Both the position numbers and the translations under genes were made by a program. Shown in pieces: positions 1 through 7,513 of a DNA stretch of 20,062 nucleotides; position 1 is the stretch's first letter; each line of letters begins with the position of its first letter. Where the stretch lies: the IMG/VR virus record IMGVR_UViG_3300032311_000838, positions 1 to 20,062 of that record; one strand, given 5' to 3'. Under the pieces are notes generated by a model. That model was not told where the DNA came from. It searched no databases and saw only the letters and a program-made list of their open reading frames with translations. Source of the stretch: a virus.

Positions 1-124
1 CACATATTACGATATTTTCTTTAATTAAACCACCCGGATTCCAAGACATTTTAATTAATTACGTAATTAATTAAAATGTCTTGGAATCCGGGTGGTTTAA
101 TTAAAGAAAATATCGTAATATGTG
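1..124. repeat. Perfect 124-bp palindrome at the window edge
   Basis: Bases 1-62 are the exact reverse complement of bases 63-124, with no loop; the centre is the ACGT at 61-64. The left arm starts on the first base of the window, so the structure may be cut by the edge. The right arm includes the apparent ATG of the first gene. A fold-back chimera from amplification or assembly is the simplest explanation. A hairpin genome end is possible but unlikely, because the palindrome runs directly into a tape-measure reading frame. Confidence 0.95.
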
Positions 125-927
125 CTCTAGCTAAAAATGTCGAAAAGTATTTAGAAAAATCTTTTAATAATAGCATGAAAGATTTTGAGAGGCAGAAAAA
201 AGCTAATGAGTTTAATTTTTCAGCTAAAAAGAGCCTATTAGATTTAGAGCAGAAAGCCCTAGAGGATGCTAGAGATAAGCAGGTAATTACTGATGAGAAA
301 TTTAATGAGGAGCTAACTAGATTATCAGAGGAGAGAAAAAAATTATCTGATGATGAGAAAGCTAGCAGAGCTGCATTAAATACATTTATTACGGATCAGC
401 TAACTCAGAATATAGCTACTGCTAGCAAGCTGATAGAAACCTACTATAAAAATCAGATAGATGCTGCAGAGGGTAATGAGGCTAAGCAGGAAGAGCTAAG
501 GAAAAAATCCTTTGAGAGAAAAAAGCAGTTAGATATAGCTAATGCTTTAGTAGCTACTTATAGCTCCTCTATCAATGCCTTTAATGCTACTGCAGCTAAT
601 ACTGCATTAACTGCCCTTTTTCCTGCAGCTCCATTTATTGCAGCAGGTGCTGCTCTAGCAGCAGGGCTAGCTAACGTAGCGCAAATTAGAGCTCAAAAAT
701 ATACTCCATCAGGAGGATCAGGAGGATCAGGAGGTAAAGGATCAGGAGGATCTACAGGAGCTCCTAATTTAACTGCATCCTCAGCAGCTATTACTCCTGC
801 TATCCCTGCAGGTACTAATCTATCAGGAGGTGGAAAAGATACAGCAGTAAGAGCCTATGTAGTAGAGAGCGATATTAGTTCTAAACAAAAGAGAATGAAT
901 AAATTAAAAACAACAAGTAAGTTATGA
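76..927 (+). CDS. Tail tape-measure protein, C-terminal part (5' end truncated or chimeric)
   Basis: From about residue 34 the protein has the features of a tape-measure C-terminus, the protein that sets tail length and threads the tail lumen. There is a long charged helical region (about 34-155), an Ala-rich hydrophobic segment (about 180-208), a Gly/Ser linker with GGSGGSGGKG (about 215-230), and a tail reading VRAYVVESDISS. That ending is typical of Bacteroidota phage tape measures. At 283 residues it is far shorter than a full tape measure, which is usually many hundreds of residues. The ATG at 76 lies inside the palindrome with an in-frame TAA just upstream (64-66), so it is probably not the native start. 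Residues 1-30 use codons unlike the rest and read NIVICALAKNVEKYLEKS, which resembles a family 2 glycosyltransferase N-terminus. The stop overlaps the next gene as ATGA. Confidence 0.72.
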   Translation: MSWNPGGLIKENIVICALAKNVEKYLEKSFNNSMKDFERQKKANEFNFSAKKSLLDLEQKALEDARDKQVITDEKFNEELTRLSEERKKLSDDEKASRAALNTFITDQLTQNIATASKLIETYYKNQIDAAEGNEAKQEELRKKSFERKKQLDIANALVATYSSSINAFNATAANTALTALFPAAPFIAAGAALAAGLANVAQIRAQKYTPSGGSGGSGGKGSGGSTGAPNLTASSAAITPAIPAGTNLSGGGKDTAVRAYVVESDISSKQKRMNKLKTTSKL

Positions 928-1547
928 TAAGAGAAAATTTAGATATTTATCTGCTAGATATTAATCTAGAGGATGAGGATAGCGGAGTGTTTGCAGTATC
1001 ATTAGTTAAAAATCCTGCTATTAAAAAAAGTTTTCAGGCATTTAGCGAAAATAAGCAGCAGAGATTTACTGCAGATGCTACTAGGAGAATTATCTCAGGA
1101 GCTATTATGATACCTGATGAGCTGATTTTAAGAGGAGAGAAAGATGATCAGGGTAAAATGCATGAGTATTATGTAACATTTACAGCAGATAGCATTAGCA
1201 AAATAGCTCAGAAATTTTTTAAAAATCAGTTTGTTACTGAGGTTACTCTAGAGCATAAAGCTAAAGTAGATGGGGTGTATATGTTTGAGAGTTTATTAAT
1301 AGATGCATCTAGAGGGATTACTGCTCCTACAGGCTATGGGCTAAAGGATGGGGCATGGTGGGGCTCATGGAAAGTAGATAATGATAAAGTATGGGATGAG
1401 TATATTAATGAGGGTATTTTTACAGGTTTCTCAGTTGAGGGATTATTTAAGCATATCCCATTAGATAAAAAAAGCTCCTACAAAAATCAGCTATATTCAG
1501 AGATCATTGATTTGATAGATCAGGCTATAGCAAATGGCACAAAGTAA
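924..1547 (+). CDS. XkdF-like prohead serine protease
   Basis: A 207-residue protein resembling the XkdF / Peptidase_S78_2 family, the maturation proteases that cleave scaffold and capsid proteins inside the prohead. Supporting sequence: an N-terminal segment with VSLVKNPAIKKSFQAF (about 26-40), typical of these proteins; a likely catalytic histidine in LEHKAK (His111); and a likely catalytic serine in GFSVEG (Ser170). The spacing and the G-x-S-x-E-G context fit the family. It overlaps the tape-measure stop by 4 bases (ATGA) and lies directly upstream of the scaffold-like and major capsid genes, the usual place for a prohead protease. No Shine-Dalgarno sequence is present. The family call is from recognition of motifs, not a search. 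Confidence 0.78.
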   Translation: MIRENLDIYLLDINLEDEDSGVFAVSLVKNPAIKKSFQAFSENKQQRFTADATRRIISGAIMIPDELILRGEKDDQGKMHEYYVTFTADSISKIAQKFFKNQFVTEVTLEHKAKVDGVYMFESLLIDASRGITAPTGYGLKDGAWWGSWKVDNDKVWDEYINEGIFTGFSVEGLFKHIPLDKKSSYKNQLYSEIIDLIDQAIANGTK

Positions 1548-1580
1548 ATAAAGTTATATTTAAAAGTAAATAGCTCAAAG

Positions 1581-2201
1581 ATGGATATTACCGCATTAAA
1601 AAGCCTAAAGAATATTTTAAAGTTTTCTATGGCTCAAAAATTTGCAGATTATACTCTAGATAGCGGAGCTGTAATTAGAGTAGAGGGAGATTTAGTAGTA
1701 GGTACTGCTGTATCAGTAGTAAATGCTGATGGATCTACTAGCCCTGCTCCTGATGCAGTTCACGTTATTGAAGGAGTAGCAAAAGTAAAAACTGAGGGAG
1801 GCATTATTACAGAGATTCTACCTATTGAAGAGGAGATGAGCTCTAATGATCCTGCAGAGGTAGTAGAACAGGAGCAAGAGATGAGCTCTGATAATCCTGC
1901 AGAAAATGCTCAGGAGGCTGTATCCTTATCAGCTGAGGAGGTATTAGCTATGATGGAAACTAAAATGGCTGAGGTTGAGGCTAAGCTATCAGATATGGAA
2001 GCTAAGCTAATGGAGATGGAAGCTAAAATGAGCTCTCTATTTTCTGCTAACTTTAGCTTAATTGAGGTAGTAGATGAGCTCTCTAAAAAGCCTACAGCTG
2101 AGCCATCTAAGCCTAATTACTTTAATGCATTCAAGCCTGTAAGAACGGCAGAAGAAAAATTAAATCGTTTATTAGAAATTTCAAAAGGTTTTAACAATTA
2201 A
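1581..2201 (+). CDS. Scaffold-like capsid assembly protein with coiled coil
   Basis: A 206-residue acidic protein between protease and major capsid protein, the position of a scaffold. Residues about 20-85 form a beta-rich segment (LDSGAVIRVEGDLVVGTAV) that I associate with Bacteroidota phage proteins next to XkdF-like proteases. Residues 86-115 are low-complexity and contain two similar copies of EMSS-N/D-PAE. Residues about 118-165 form a Met/Glu/Lys coiled coil with repeats of the MEAKL type. The C-terminus ends in a basic segment (about 180-206), as in scaffolds that bind capsid through a C-terminal helix. The last 80 or so bases switch to CGT, CAA and GAA-type codons like the following capsid gene. 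The scaffold role is inferred from position and architecture. Confidence 0.6.
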   Translation: MDITALKSLKNILKFSMAQKFADYTLDSGAVIRVEGDLVVGTAVSVVNADGSTSPAPDAVHVIEGVAKVKTEGGIITEILPIEEEMSSNDPAEVVEQEQEMSSDNPAENAQEAVSLSAEEVLAMMETKMAEVEAKLSDMEAKLMEMEAKMSSLFSANFSLIEVVDELSKKPTAEPSKPNYFNAFKPVRTAEEKLNRLLEISKGFNN

Positions 2202-2213
2202 ATAAATAAAAAA

Positions 2214-3125
2214 ATGGCATTTTCATTAGGAACATTAACAGCCTATGTAGAGCAAAATCGTTTGCCTCTATTGGCTAAAGCAGTTGCATCTCCTAAAACT
2301 GTTCAAAACATGACAATTCAAACAGGCTGTAAAGGAGATACAGCTATTAACCGCATTGAAAGTGCAGCAGGTTTGCAATATGGCAAAGGCTGTACATTTT
2401 CTGCATCAGGAGATACTACATTAACTCAGCGCATTATCGGAGCTAAGCACGTATTTTCTCATGAGAGCCTTTGCGTAGCAGATCTAGAGAGCTATTGGAC
2501 AAGAACTCTAATGACTGCAGGAGCTATGGCAGGAGCTAAAGATATGCCTATTGAGGAGAGCTATATTGCTACTAAAATTGAGGCAATCGGTTCTGCTTTG
2601 GAAAATGCAATTTGGCAGAATGCAGGCTCTGCTACTCAGTTTACAGGCTTGATTGCTACTATTGGAACAGGTGGAGTAGATGGTAATACATCAGATACAG
2701 CTACTTTTACTACTGCTAATGCTTTGGCTAGCGTGGATGAGCTTTATCGTAATACTCCTGCTGCTTTGTTGGATAAAGATGATTTGCAGTTATTTATGGG
2801 TTATGATTGGTATCGTATCTATACTCAGGCTTTGCGTACTGCTAACCTTTATAGCTTTGCTCCTACAGGATCTATGTCTGGAGATTTCTATCATCCTGCT
2901 ACTAATATGAAGATTGTACCTGTTGCAGGTTTGACAGGACAAAATAAAATGTATGCAGGTCTTAAATCTAACTTTATCTATGGAGTAGATTTGGAGTCAG
3001 ATACTGAAACTTTTGAGCTATATTTTGATCCATCAACACGTAACTATAAATTTGTATGGGAGGCTAATATTGGTGCTCAGGTTGCATTCTTAGATCAGGT
3101 AGTTTACTACAATTTAGGAGCATAA
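2214..3125 (+). CDS. Major capsid protein
   Basis: A 303-residue protein without signal peptide or membrane segment, in the position expected after protease and scaffold. It begins MAFSLGTLTAYVEQNRLPLL and has the moderate length and mixed alpha/beta character of HK97-fold capsid proteins. Residues about 255-303 (Tyr/Phe-rich, ending DQVVYYNLGA) read like a capsid C-terminal strand region. Its codon choice differs sharply from the rest of the window: TTG for Leu, CAA for Gln, and CGT/CGC for Arg are all frequent. This is what translational selection on the most abundant virion protein would produce. There is no Shine-Dalgarno sequence, only an A-rich leader, and a hairpin terminator follows the gene. 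I recognise no diagnostic catalytic motif, so the call rests on context, size and expression signature. Confidence 0.72.
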   Translation: MAFSLGTLTAYVEQNRLPLLAKAVASPKTVQNMTIQTGCKGDTAINRIESAAGLQYGKGCTFSASGDTTLTQRIIGAKHVFSHESLCVADLESYWTRTLMTAGAMAGAKDMPIEESYIATKIEAIGSALENAIWQNAGSATQFTGLIATIGTGGVDGNTSDTATFTTANALASVDELYRNTPAALLDKDDLQLFMGYDWYRIYTQALRTANLYSFAPTGSMSGDFYHPATNMKIVPVAGLTGQNKMYAGLKSNFIYGVDLESDTETFELYFDPSTRNYKFVWEANIGAQVAFLDQVVYYNLGA

Positions 3126-3141
3126 TAATTATTTAAATAAT

Positions 3142-3169
3142 GGCAGGGGCTTAATTGCCTCTGCCTTTT
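3142..3169 (+). terminator. Rho-independent terminator after the major capsid gene
   Basis: GGCAGGGGC (3142-3150), a 6-base loop, GCCTCTGCC (3157-3165) and TTTT. The nine-base-pair stem contains one G-T pair. It would end or attenuate the capsid transcript before the putative tail-tube gene. Confidence 0.75.
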
Positions 3170-3176
3170 AAAATAT

Positions 3177-3182
3177 AAGGAG
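3177..3182 (+). promoter_or_regulatory. Shine-Dalgarno-like AAGGAG before the tail-tube gene
   Basis: AAGGAG ends 8 bases before the ATG at 3191. It stands out because nearly every other gene in the window lacks such a site. It may support high expression of this abundant virion protein. Confidence 0.5.
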
Positions 3183-3190
3183 AAAATAAT

Positions 3191-3703
3191 ATGAGTTGCG
3201 CATTAACAACAGGCAGAGCTCTCTCAGTTTGTAGAGATAACGTAGGAGGTATTAAAGCTATTTATGTAGCAGATGGAGATGGCATTGATACTATTACTGC
3301 ATCAGCAGGAGCTATTACTGCAGTAACTATGGAGGTAGGCAAAACCTTTTTTAAATATGATCTCCCTAAAGGCTTATCTCAGGTAACTGAAACTACTACA
3401 GGCTCTAGAGCTAATGGTACTAGATTTGTAACTACTGAGGCTACTATCGTACTGCATAAACAAGATACAGCTACTAGAAATGAGTTAAAGCTATTAGCAG
3501 GATCTAGATTTTATCTTATCATCCAAACTCAAAATAATGATTTTTGGTTTATTGGTAAAGAAAATCTTTGCGAGATCTCTACTAAAACTGCAGTAACAGG
3601 TACAGCTATGGGAGATATGAACGGCTATAATTTAACTATCTCAGCTGAAGAGCCTGAGGAGATGTATAGCATCAGCTCTGCAGTAGTAAACGGCATTATT
3701 TAA
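3191..3703 (+). CDS. Putative major tail (tube) protein
   Basis: A 170-residue, Thr/Ala/Gly-rich, beta-strand-dominated protein with no signal peptide or membrane segment. The size and composition fit a siphovirus tail-tube subunit, which polymerises into hexameric rings around the tape measure. It lies after the major capsid gene, between two hairpin terminators, so it is probably transcribed as its own short unit. The AAGGAG site at 3177-3182 suggests strong translation. Residues 100-150 contain LLAGSRFYLIIQT followed by FWFIGKENLCEIST, a pattern of paired strands as in tube proteins. A head-decoration or other head protein remains possible. The call is from context and fold character rather than a recognised motif. 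Confidence 0.5.
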   Translation: MSCALTTGRALSVCRDNVGGIKAIYVADGDGIDTITASAGAITAVTMEVGKTFFKYDLPKGLSQVTETTTGSRANGTRFVTTEATIVLHKQDTATRNELKLLAGSRFYLIIQTQNNDFWFIGKENLCEISTKTAVTGTAMGDMNGYNLTISAEEPEEMYSISSAVVNGII

Positions 3704-3735
3704 TAATAAATACCTTTTCCATTTTCATAGTTTTA

Positions 3736-3762
3736 GCCTCTGCTTTATGCAGGGGCTTTTTT
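3736..3762 (+). terminator. Rho-independent terminator after the tail-tube gene
   Basis: GCCTCTGC (3736-3743), loop TTTAT, GCAGGGGC (3749-3756), then six T. Its arms are nearly the same as those of the terminators at 3142-3169 and 9839-9864. Confidence 0.8.
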
Positions 3763-3798
3763 ATGTTCATTTTTTTGCTCTATTCTATTTATAGATAG

Positions 3799-4167
3799 AT
3801 GATTTATTTAACAAAGGATATAGATAATACTATTTTAGTAACTATAGGAGATCAATCTCTAGGGATTAATAATCCCTATTACTATTTATCCCTTTATCAT
3901 ATTGCTACTAATACTAATTATTTCGTAGATTTAGGGCAGGATATGAGCCCTAATCCTGAGAGGTTTAATAGATTTACGTTTTCAGCTCCTACCTTTAAGG
4001 ATGGGCAGTATAGATATACTATTTATCTCTCTGATGGAGTAGCAGTAAATGAGGATGATAACAATATAGCAAAAGTTTTAGAGGCAGGTTTAGCTCAGCA
4101 TTTATATACTGATACTAATTTTTCTGCTTATTCTGATAATGTAACATATTATGAGCCAAATATTTAA
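3799..4167 (+). CDS. Small virion-module protein of unknown function
   Basis: A 122-residue protein, beta-rich and aromatic (YYYLSLYHI, YRYTIYLSDG), with no signal peptide or membrane segment. It resembles short proteins I associate with Bacteroidota phage structural modules that end in a Tyr-rich tail (here VTYYEPNI), but I cannot name a family. It sits directly upstream of the portal gene and overlaps it by 17 bases, so the two are probably translated together. It could be a head, neck or tail accessory protein. The leader between the upstream terminator and the ATG is AT-rich with no clear -7 box. Confidence 0.6.
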   Translation: MIYLTKDIDNTILVTIGDQSLGINNPYYYLSLYHIATNTNYFVDLGQDMSPNPERFNRFTFSAPTFKDGQYRYTIYLSDGVAVNEDDNNIAKVLEAGLAQHLYTDTNFSAYSDNVTYYEPNI

Positions 4168-6085
4168 GAGAGTAGATTTATCTGCAGTAGCTCCTGAGGA
4201 GTATAAAGAAAAGCCTGTTAAAGGTATTGTAACTGCAGGAGAGAGAAATGATTACCCTGATAAACTCCTAGAGCTTTATTATAAATCTGCTAAGCATAAC
4301 GCCCTAGTAAATGGTAAGGTTAATTTCGTTGTAGGCGGAGGTTTACAAATAGAGAATAATAATCTAAATCCTGAGCAGCTAAATATCGTTAATCAGTTTA
4401 TCTCATCTCCTAATCCCTATGAGGATGGAAATGATCTACTAAATAAAGTAGCAGCAGATTTTGAGCTATTTAATGGCTTTTATCTAGAGGTTATATGGGG
4501 CTATAATCAAAAGCCTGTATCAGTAGCTCATGTACCTTATCAGGAAATTAGAACTAATGAGGATAAGGATAAATTTTACAGGTTAGAAAATTGGGGCTCT
4601 AGCTTTAAACTAGATAAGGCTGAGGTAATACCTACCTTTGATCCTGAGAATAAAAACGGAAAGCAGATTATTTTCTATAAAAAATATACAGCAGGAGGCA
4701 AAGTTTATGCTATCCCTGATTATATCGGGGCTCTAAAGTATATCGAAATAGATAAAGAAATTAGTAATTTCCATCTTCAAAATTTAAATAATAATTTTTG
4801 GGGAGGATTTATGATCTCCTTTAATGATGGAAAGCCCTCAGAGGATGCAGCTAGATCTATAGAGAGAAAGATTAATGATAAATGGGGAGGTACTAATAAT
4901 GCAGGGAGGATGTTTATTACCTTCCATGATAGTAAAGAAAATGCTCCTACTATAGATGCTATCCCTACATCTGATCTACCTGAGCAGTTTAATATGCTAA
5001 ATGAGCAGGTTAGTACTGAGTTATTTGTAGCTCATAGGATTACTAGCCCTTTAATATTTGGTATCAGAGAGTCAGGATCTCTAGGTAATAGAAACGAATT
5101 AATAGAGGCTTATGAGCTCTATAAAAATATCTATGTAGCAGATAGGCAGGCTAGTATCTGCTCAGTATTTAATTATATCCTATCTTTTCATGGGGTAGAT
5201 AATGCAGTATCTATTAGACCATTAGATCCTATTAAGGCTCAGCTATCTGAAACAGCTCTGCTACAGGTATCTACTAAGGATGAGATGAGAGCTATAGCAG
5301 GGCTAGATCCTTTGCCTGATACTACTCAGGGCTCTCAGCAGCAGTTAATTAATGCTATTAATCAGCTCTCTCCATTGGTAGCTAATAAGGTATTAGAGAG
5401 CATGAGTGCAAATGAGATCAGGGCTATAGTAGGATTAATGCCTGTTACTGAGCCTGCTCCTGCTACTCCATCAGCTTTTAGCTCTGAGGATTTTGATTAT
5501 ACTATTTTTGGGCAATATGGAGAGGCAGCAGATGATTATGAGGTAATTAGCTCTGAGGTATTTAAATATCAGAGCCTATCAGATACTATCATGGCTGAGG
5601 CTGAGTTATTTGCTTCTCAGTATGATGATCTAGATAAGGCTATTTTAAAGTTATTGAAAGATGATCCTAATTTACCTGCTGCAGATATTGCATCTAATGT
5701 AGATGCAGCTGAGGATCTAGTATCAGAGAGGCTAAATTATCTAACTGAAAAGGGATTAATTAAAGTAGATAGAGGATTACGAAAATTAGGAGATAAAGTA
5801 GAGGATTATATTAAATCTACTGATGGATTTCTAGAGGTTAAATATCAGTATGAGAAAAATCCTAAATTCTCAGGAGCTGCAAAATTGCCTACTACTAGAG
5901 ATTTTTGCGCCTATATGCTAGATAATCCTAGATTATTTAGCAGAGATGAGATAGATACTATATCTAATATTACAGGCAGAAACGTATGGGAGCTAAGAGG
6001 AGGATTTTATACTGATAAAAAAACTAATATAACCTATCCATTTTGCAGGCATATTTGGATGCAAAAATTAGTAAAGAGAAAATAA
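4151..6085 (+). CDS. Portal protein with extended C-terminus
   Basis: A 644-residue protein resembling phage portal proteins, the dodecameric ring at the capsid vertex through which DNA is packaged. Portal-like features are GERNDYPDKLLELYYKSAKH near residues 30-50, the VNGKVNFVVGGGL segment (about 53-66), and the region around residues 285-335 (FVAHRITSPLIFGIRESG) that resembles portal stem/crown sequence. Typical portals are about 400-500 residues. The extra C-terminal part contains a winged-helix-like stretch (about 495-550, ending LTEKGLIKVDRG). It also has a terminal domain with TTRDFC, LFSRDEIDTIS, RNVWELRGGFYT and PFCRHIW (about 580-640). I know similar C-terminal domains from Bacteroidota portal proteins. 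It starts inside the upstream gene and is followed after one base by the connector gene. Confidence 0.82.
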   Translation: MSQIFKRVDLSAVAPEEYKEKPVKGIVTAGERNDYPDKLLELYYKSAKHNALVNGKVNFVVGGGLQIENNNLNPEQLNIVNQFISSPNPYEDGNDLLNKVAADFELFNGFYLEVIWGYNQKPVSVAHVPYQEIRTNEDKDKFYRLENWGSSFKLDKAEVIPTFDPENKNGKQIIFYKKYTAGGKVYAIPDYIGALKYIEIDKEISNFHLQNLNNNFWGGFMISFNDGKPSEDAARSIERKINDKWGGTNNAGRMFITFHDSKENAPTIDAIPTSDLPEQFNMLNEQVSTELFVAHRITSPLIFGIRESGSLGNRNELIEAYELYKNIYVADRQASICSVFNYILSFHGVDNAVSIRPLDPIKAQLSETALLQVSTKDEMRAIAGLDPLPDTTQGSQQQLINAINQLSPLVANKVLESMSANEIRAIVGLMPVTEPAPATPSAFSSEDFDYTIFGQYGEAADDYEVISSEVFKYQSLSDTIMAEAELFASQYDDLDKAILKLLKDDPNLPAADIASNVDAAEDLVSERLNYLTEKGLIKVDRGLRKLGDKVEDYIKSTDGFLEVKYQYEKNPKFSGAAKLPTTRDFCAYMLDNPRLFSRDEIDTISNITGRNVWELRGGFYTDKKTNITYPFCRHIWMQKLVKRK

Positions 6086-6086
6086 C

Positions 6087-6650
6087 ATGAGCGAAAGAGC
6101 ATTATTTATTACTGAGCAGGGGCTAAAAGAATATAGCCTAATAGATGAAAATCTATCTATGGATAAAATACGACCTACTATTTTAGTAGCTCAGGATATG
6201 TACCTGCAGCCTATTTTAGGTACGGATTTGTATAATCAGATTAATGATGAGATTATAGATGATGATTTATCAGCTAATAATATTAGCCTGCTAAGAAATT
6301 ATATTAAGCCCTGCCTAGTTTATTATATCATGATGGAGCTACCTGTAGCCATTTCTTATAAGTATGTAAATAGGGATCTAACTAGAAATAATGGAGAGGG
6401 CAGTAATTATGCATCTCTAGCAGAGATCAGAGAGGTAACTGAGAAAAATAGGATTAAGGCAGAATTTTACGGAGAGAGATTAGTAAAGTATCTAATAGCT
6501 AATGAGGGTAATTATCCTCTCTATTCTGCTAATTCTACTATAGATAAGATGCTACCTATCAGATCAGCATATACATTAGGATTAATTTTAGATGATTGCC
6601 ATGACTGCTCAGGAAAATTTATTGGTAACAGGAGAGAGAGCGACCTCTAA
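6087..6650 (+). CDS. Head-tail connector, DUF6712-like
   Basis: A 187-residue, mostly helical protein resembling the DUF6712 family of Bacteroidota phages, found just after the portal and thought to be a head-completion/connector protein. Key segments are ALFITEQGLKEYSLIDENL (5-23) and VAQDMYLQPILGTDLYNQI (34-52). The second is the family's most recognisable stretch. A central helical segment (YIKPCLVYYIMMELPVAISY, about 72-91) follows. It starts one base after the portal stop, so it is probably translationally coupled. By analogy with HK97 gp6-type connectors it would bind under the portal ring; that is inference. Confidence 0.7.
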   Translation: MSERALFITEQGLKEYSLIDENLSMDKIRPTILVAQDMYLQPILGTDLYNQINDEIIDDDLSANNISLLRNYIKPCLVYYIMMELPVAISYKYVNRDLTRNNGEGSNYASLAEIREVTEKNRIKAEFYGERLVKYLIANEGNYPLYSANSTIDKMLPIRSAYTLGLILDDCHDCSGKFIGNRRESDL

Positions 6651-6768
6651 AAAGAGAGGAGCTAATAACTCAAATATAAAGAAATTAAATAAAGTATATG
6701 CAGAGCAGTTACAACAGGATAAAAAAGAGTATTTTAGCCTTTTCTCAGGCTCATCCTTTAATAAATAG
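6601..6768 (+). CDS. Possible small overlapping gene (weak)
   Basis: An ATG at 6601 opens a 55-residue Lys/Gln-rich frame (MTAQENLLVTGERATSKKRG at its start). It overlaps the end of the connector gene and the first 70 bases of the neck-protein gene. It would fill the only gap (6651-6697) in this cluster, and in that gap its codons look like the phage's own (GTA TAT GCA GAG CAG). Against it: two overlaps, no start signal, and a TAG stop that no accepted gene in the window uses. It could be chance. Confidence 0.25.
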   Translation: MTAQENLLVTGERATSKKRGANNSNIKKLNKVYAEQLQQDKKEYFSLFSGSSFNK

Positions 6769-7513
6769 CTTTGGCACAGGTAATCCTTTAGAGCTGCATA
6801 GTGCTAATATTTTGAGCTTTAAAAAAGAGGGTAAAGAGCATATTAATTATCCTTTGGTATTTATCAATATTGATAGATGTAGATCAGAGGGTAGCTCCCT
6901 GATTTATACTATCTCTCTAAATATCATGGATAGAGTAGAGAATGCTGCTAAATATGCAGGAGGTAGAGAGCTAAATGATTTTAATCAGGATATTATAGAT
7001 GAGGTAGTATCAGATTGCATCCTGATAGCAGGAGATTTTATTAATCATTATTTTAATGATGGAGATGAGGGATTAATTATTACTGAAAATAATAATATTC
7101 AGCCTTTTTTCGATATTCAAAATGATGTATTAGCAGGCTGTAATTTATCTCTAGATTTTACGTTAGGCTTTGGCAGATCCATCTGCAGCCTACCTACATT
7201 TATTCTACCTTTTGCTGTTTATTTTGGAGTATCAGAGAGCTCATCAGTAGATCTATCAGAGGCTAGCCCATCTGCATACGTTAGAGATCTATCTAGCTAT
7301 GGAGTAGATTATAACTCTAATGGCTATTTATACCTAGCTATCCCTGATGCTGCAGGAGTAACTTATTTAAATTGGTATAATAGCAATATCAATAGAGGAG
7401 AGATCGGAGCAGGAGAGCTATTTACTACTGAGGCTATAGAGATCAATGGAGATCCATATACTCTCTATATCACTAATTACGAAACTACAGGCAGATTTAT
7501 AAATTTTAGCTAA
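6698..7513 (+). CDS. Neck / tail-completion protein (putative)
   Basis: A 271-residue protein whose N-terminus (YNRIKKSILAFSQAHPLINS, about 5-24) resembles Bacteroidota phage proteins placed after the connector. These are usually considered neck, head-closure or tail-terminator proteins. The first 160 or so residues (YPLVFINIDRC, LIYTISLNIMDRVE) have the alternating strand pattern of tail-terminator folds. The last 95 or so residues, after a hydrophobic stretch (FILPFAVYFGVSESSSV), look like a separate Tyr/Asn-rich domain with DPYTLYITNYETTG, perhaps a bolt-on immunoglobulin- or fibre-like module. The stop and the next ATG share a base (TAATG), so it is coupled to the tail-fibre gene. Function is inferred from position and similarity by eye. 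Confidence 0.55.
   Translation: MQSSYNRIKKSILAFSQAHPLINSFGTGNPLELHSANILSFKKEGKEHINYPLVFINIDRCRSEGSSLIYTISLNIMDRVENAAKYAGGRELNDFNQDIIDEVVSDCILIAGDFINHYFNDGDEGLIITENNNIQPFFDIQNDVLAGCNLSLDFTLGFGRSICSLPTFILPFAVYFGVSESSSVDLSEASPSAYVRDLSSYGVDYNSNGYLYLAIPDAAGVTYLNWYNSNINRGEIGAGELFTTEAIEINGDPYTLYITNYETTGRFINFS

Noticed and set aside
1-124. Phage hairpin telomere
   Set aside because: No protelomerase seen, and the palindrome runs straight into the tape-measure frame; an artefact is simpler.
2680-2910. Plus-strand frame of 76 residues inside the major capsid gene
   Set aside because: Shadow frame: Leu/Ile-rich product from reading capsid codons out of phase, no start signal, wholly inside a well-supported gene.
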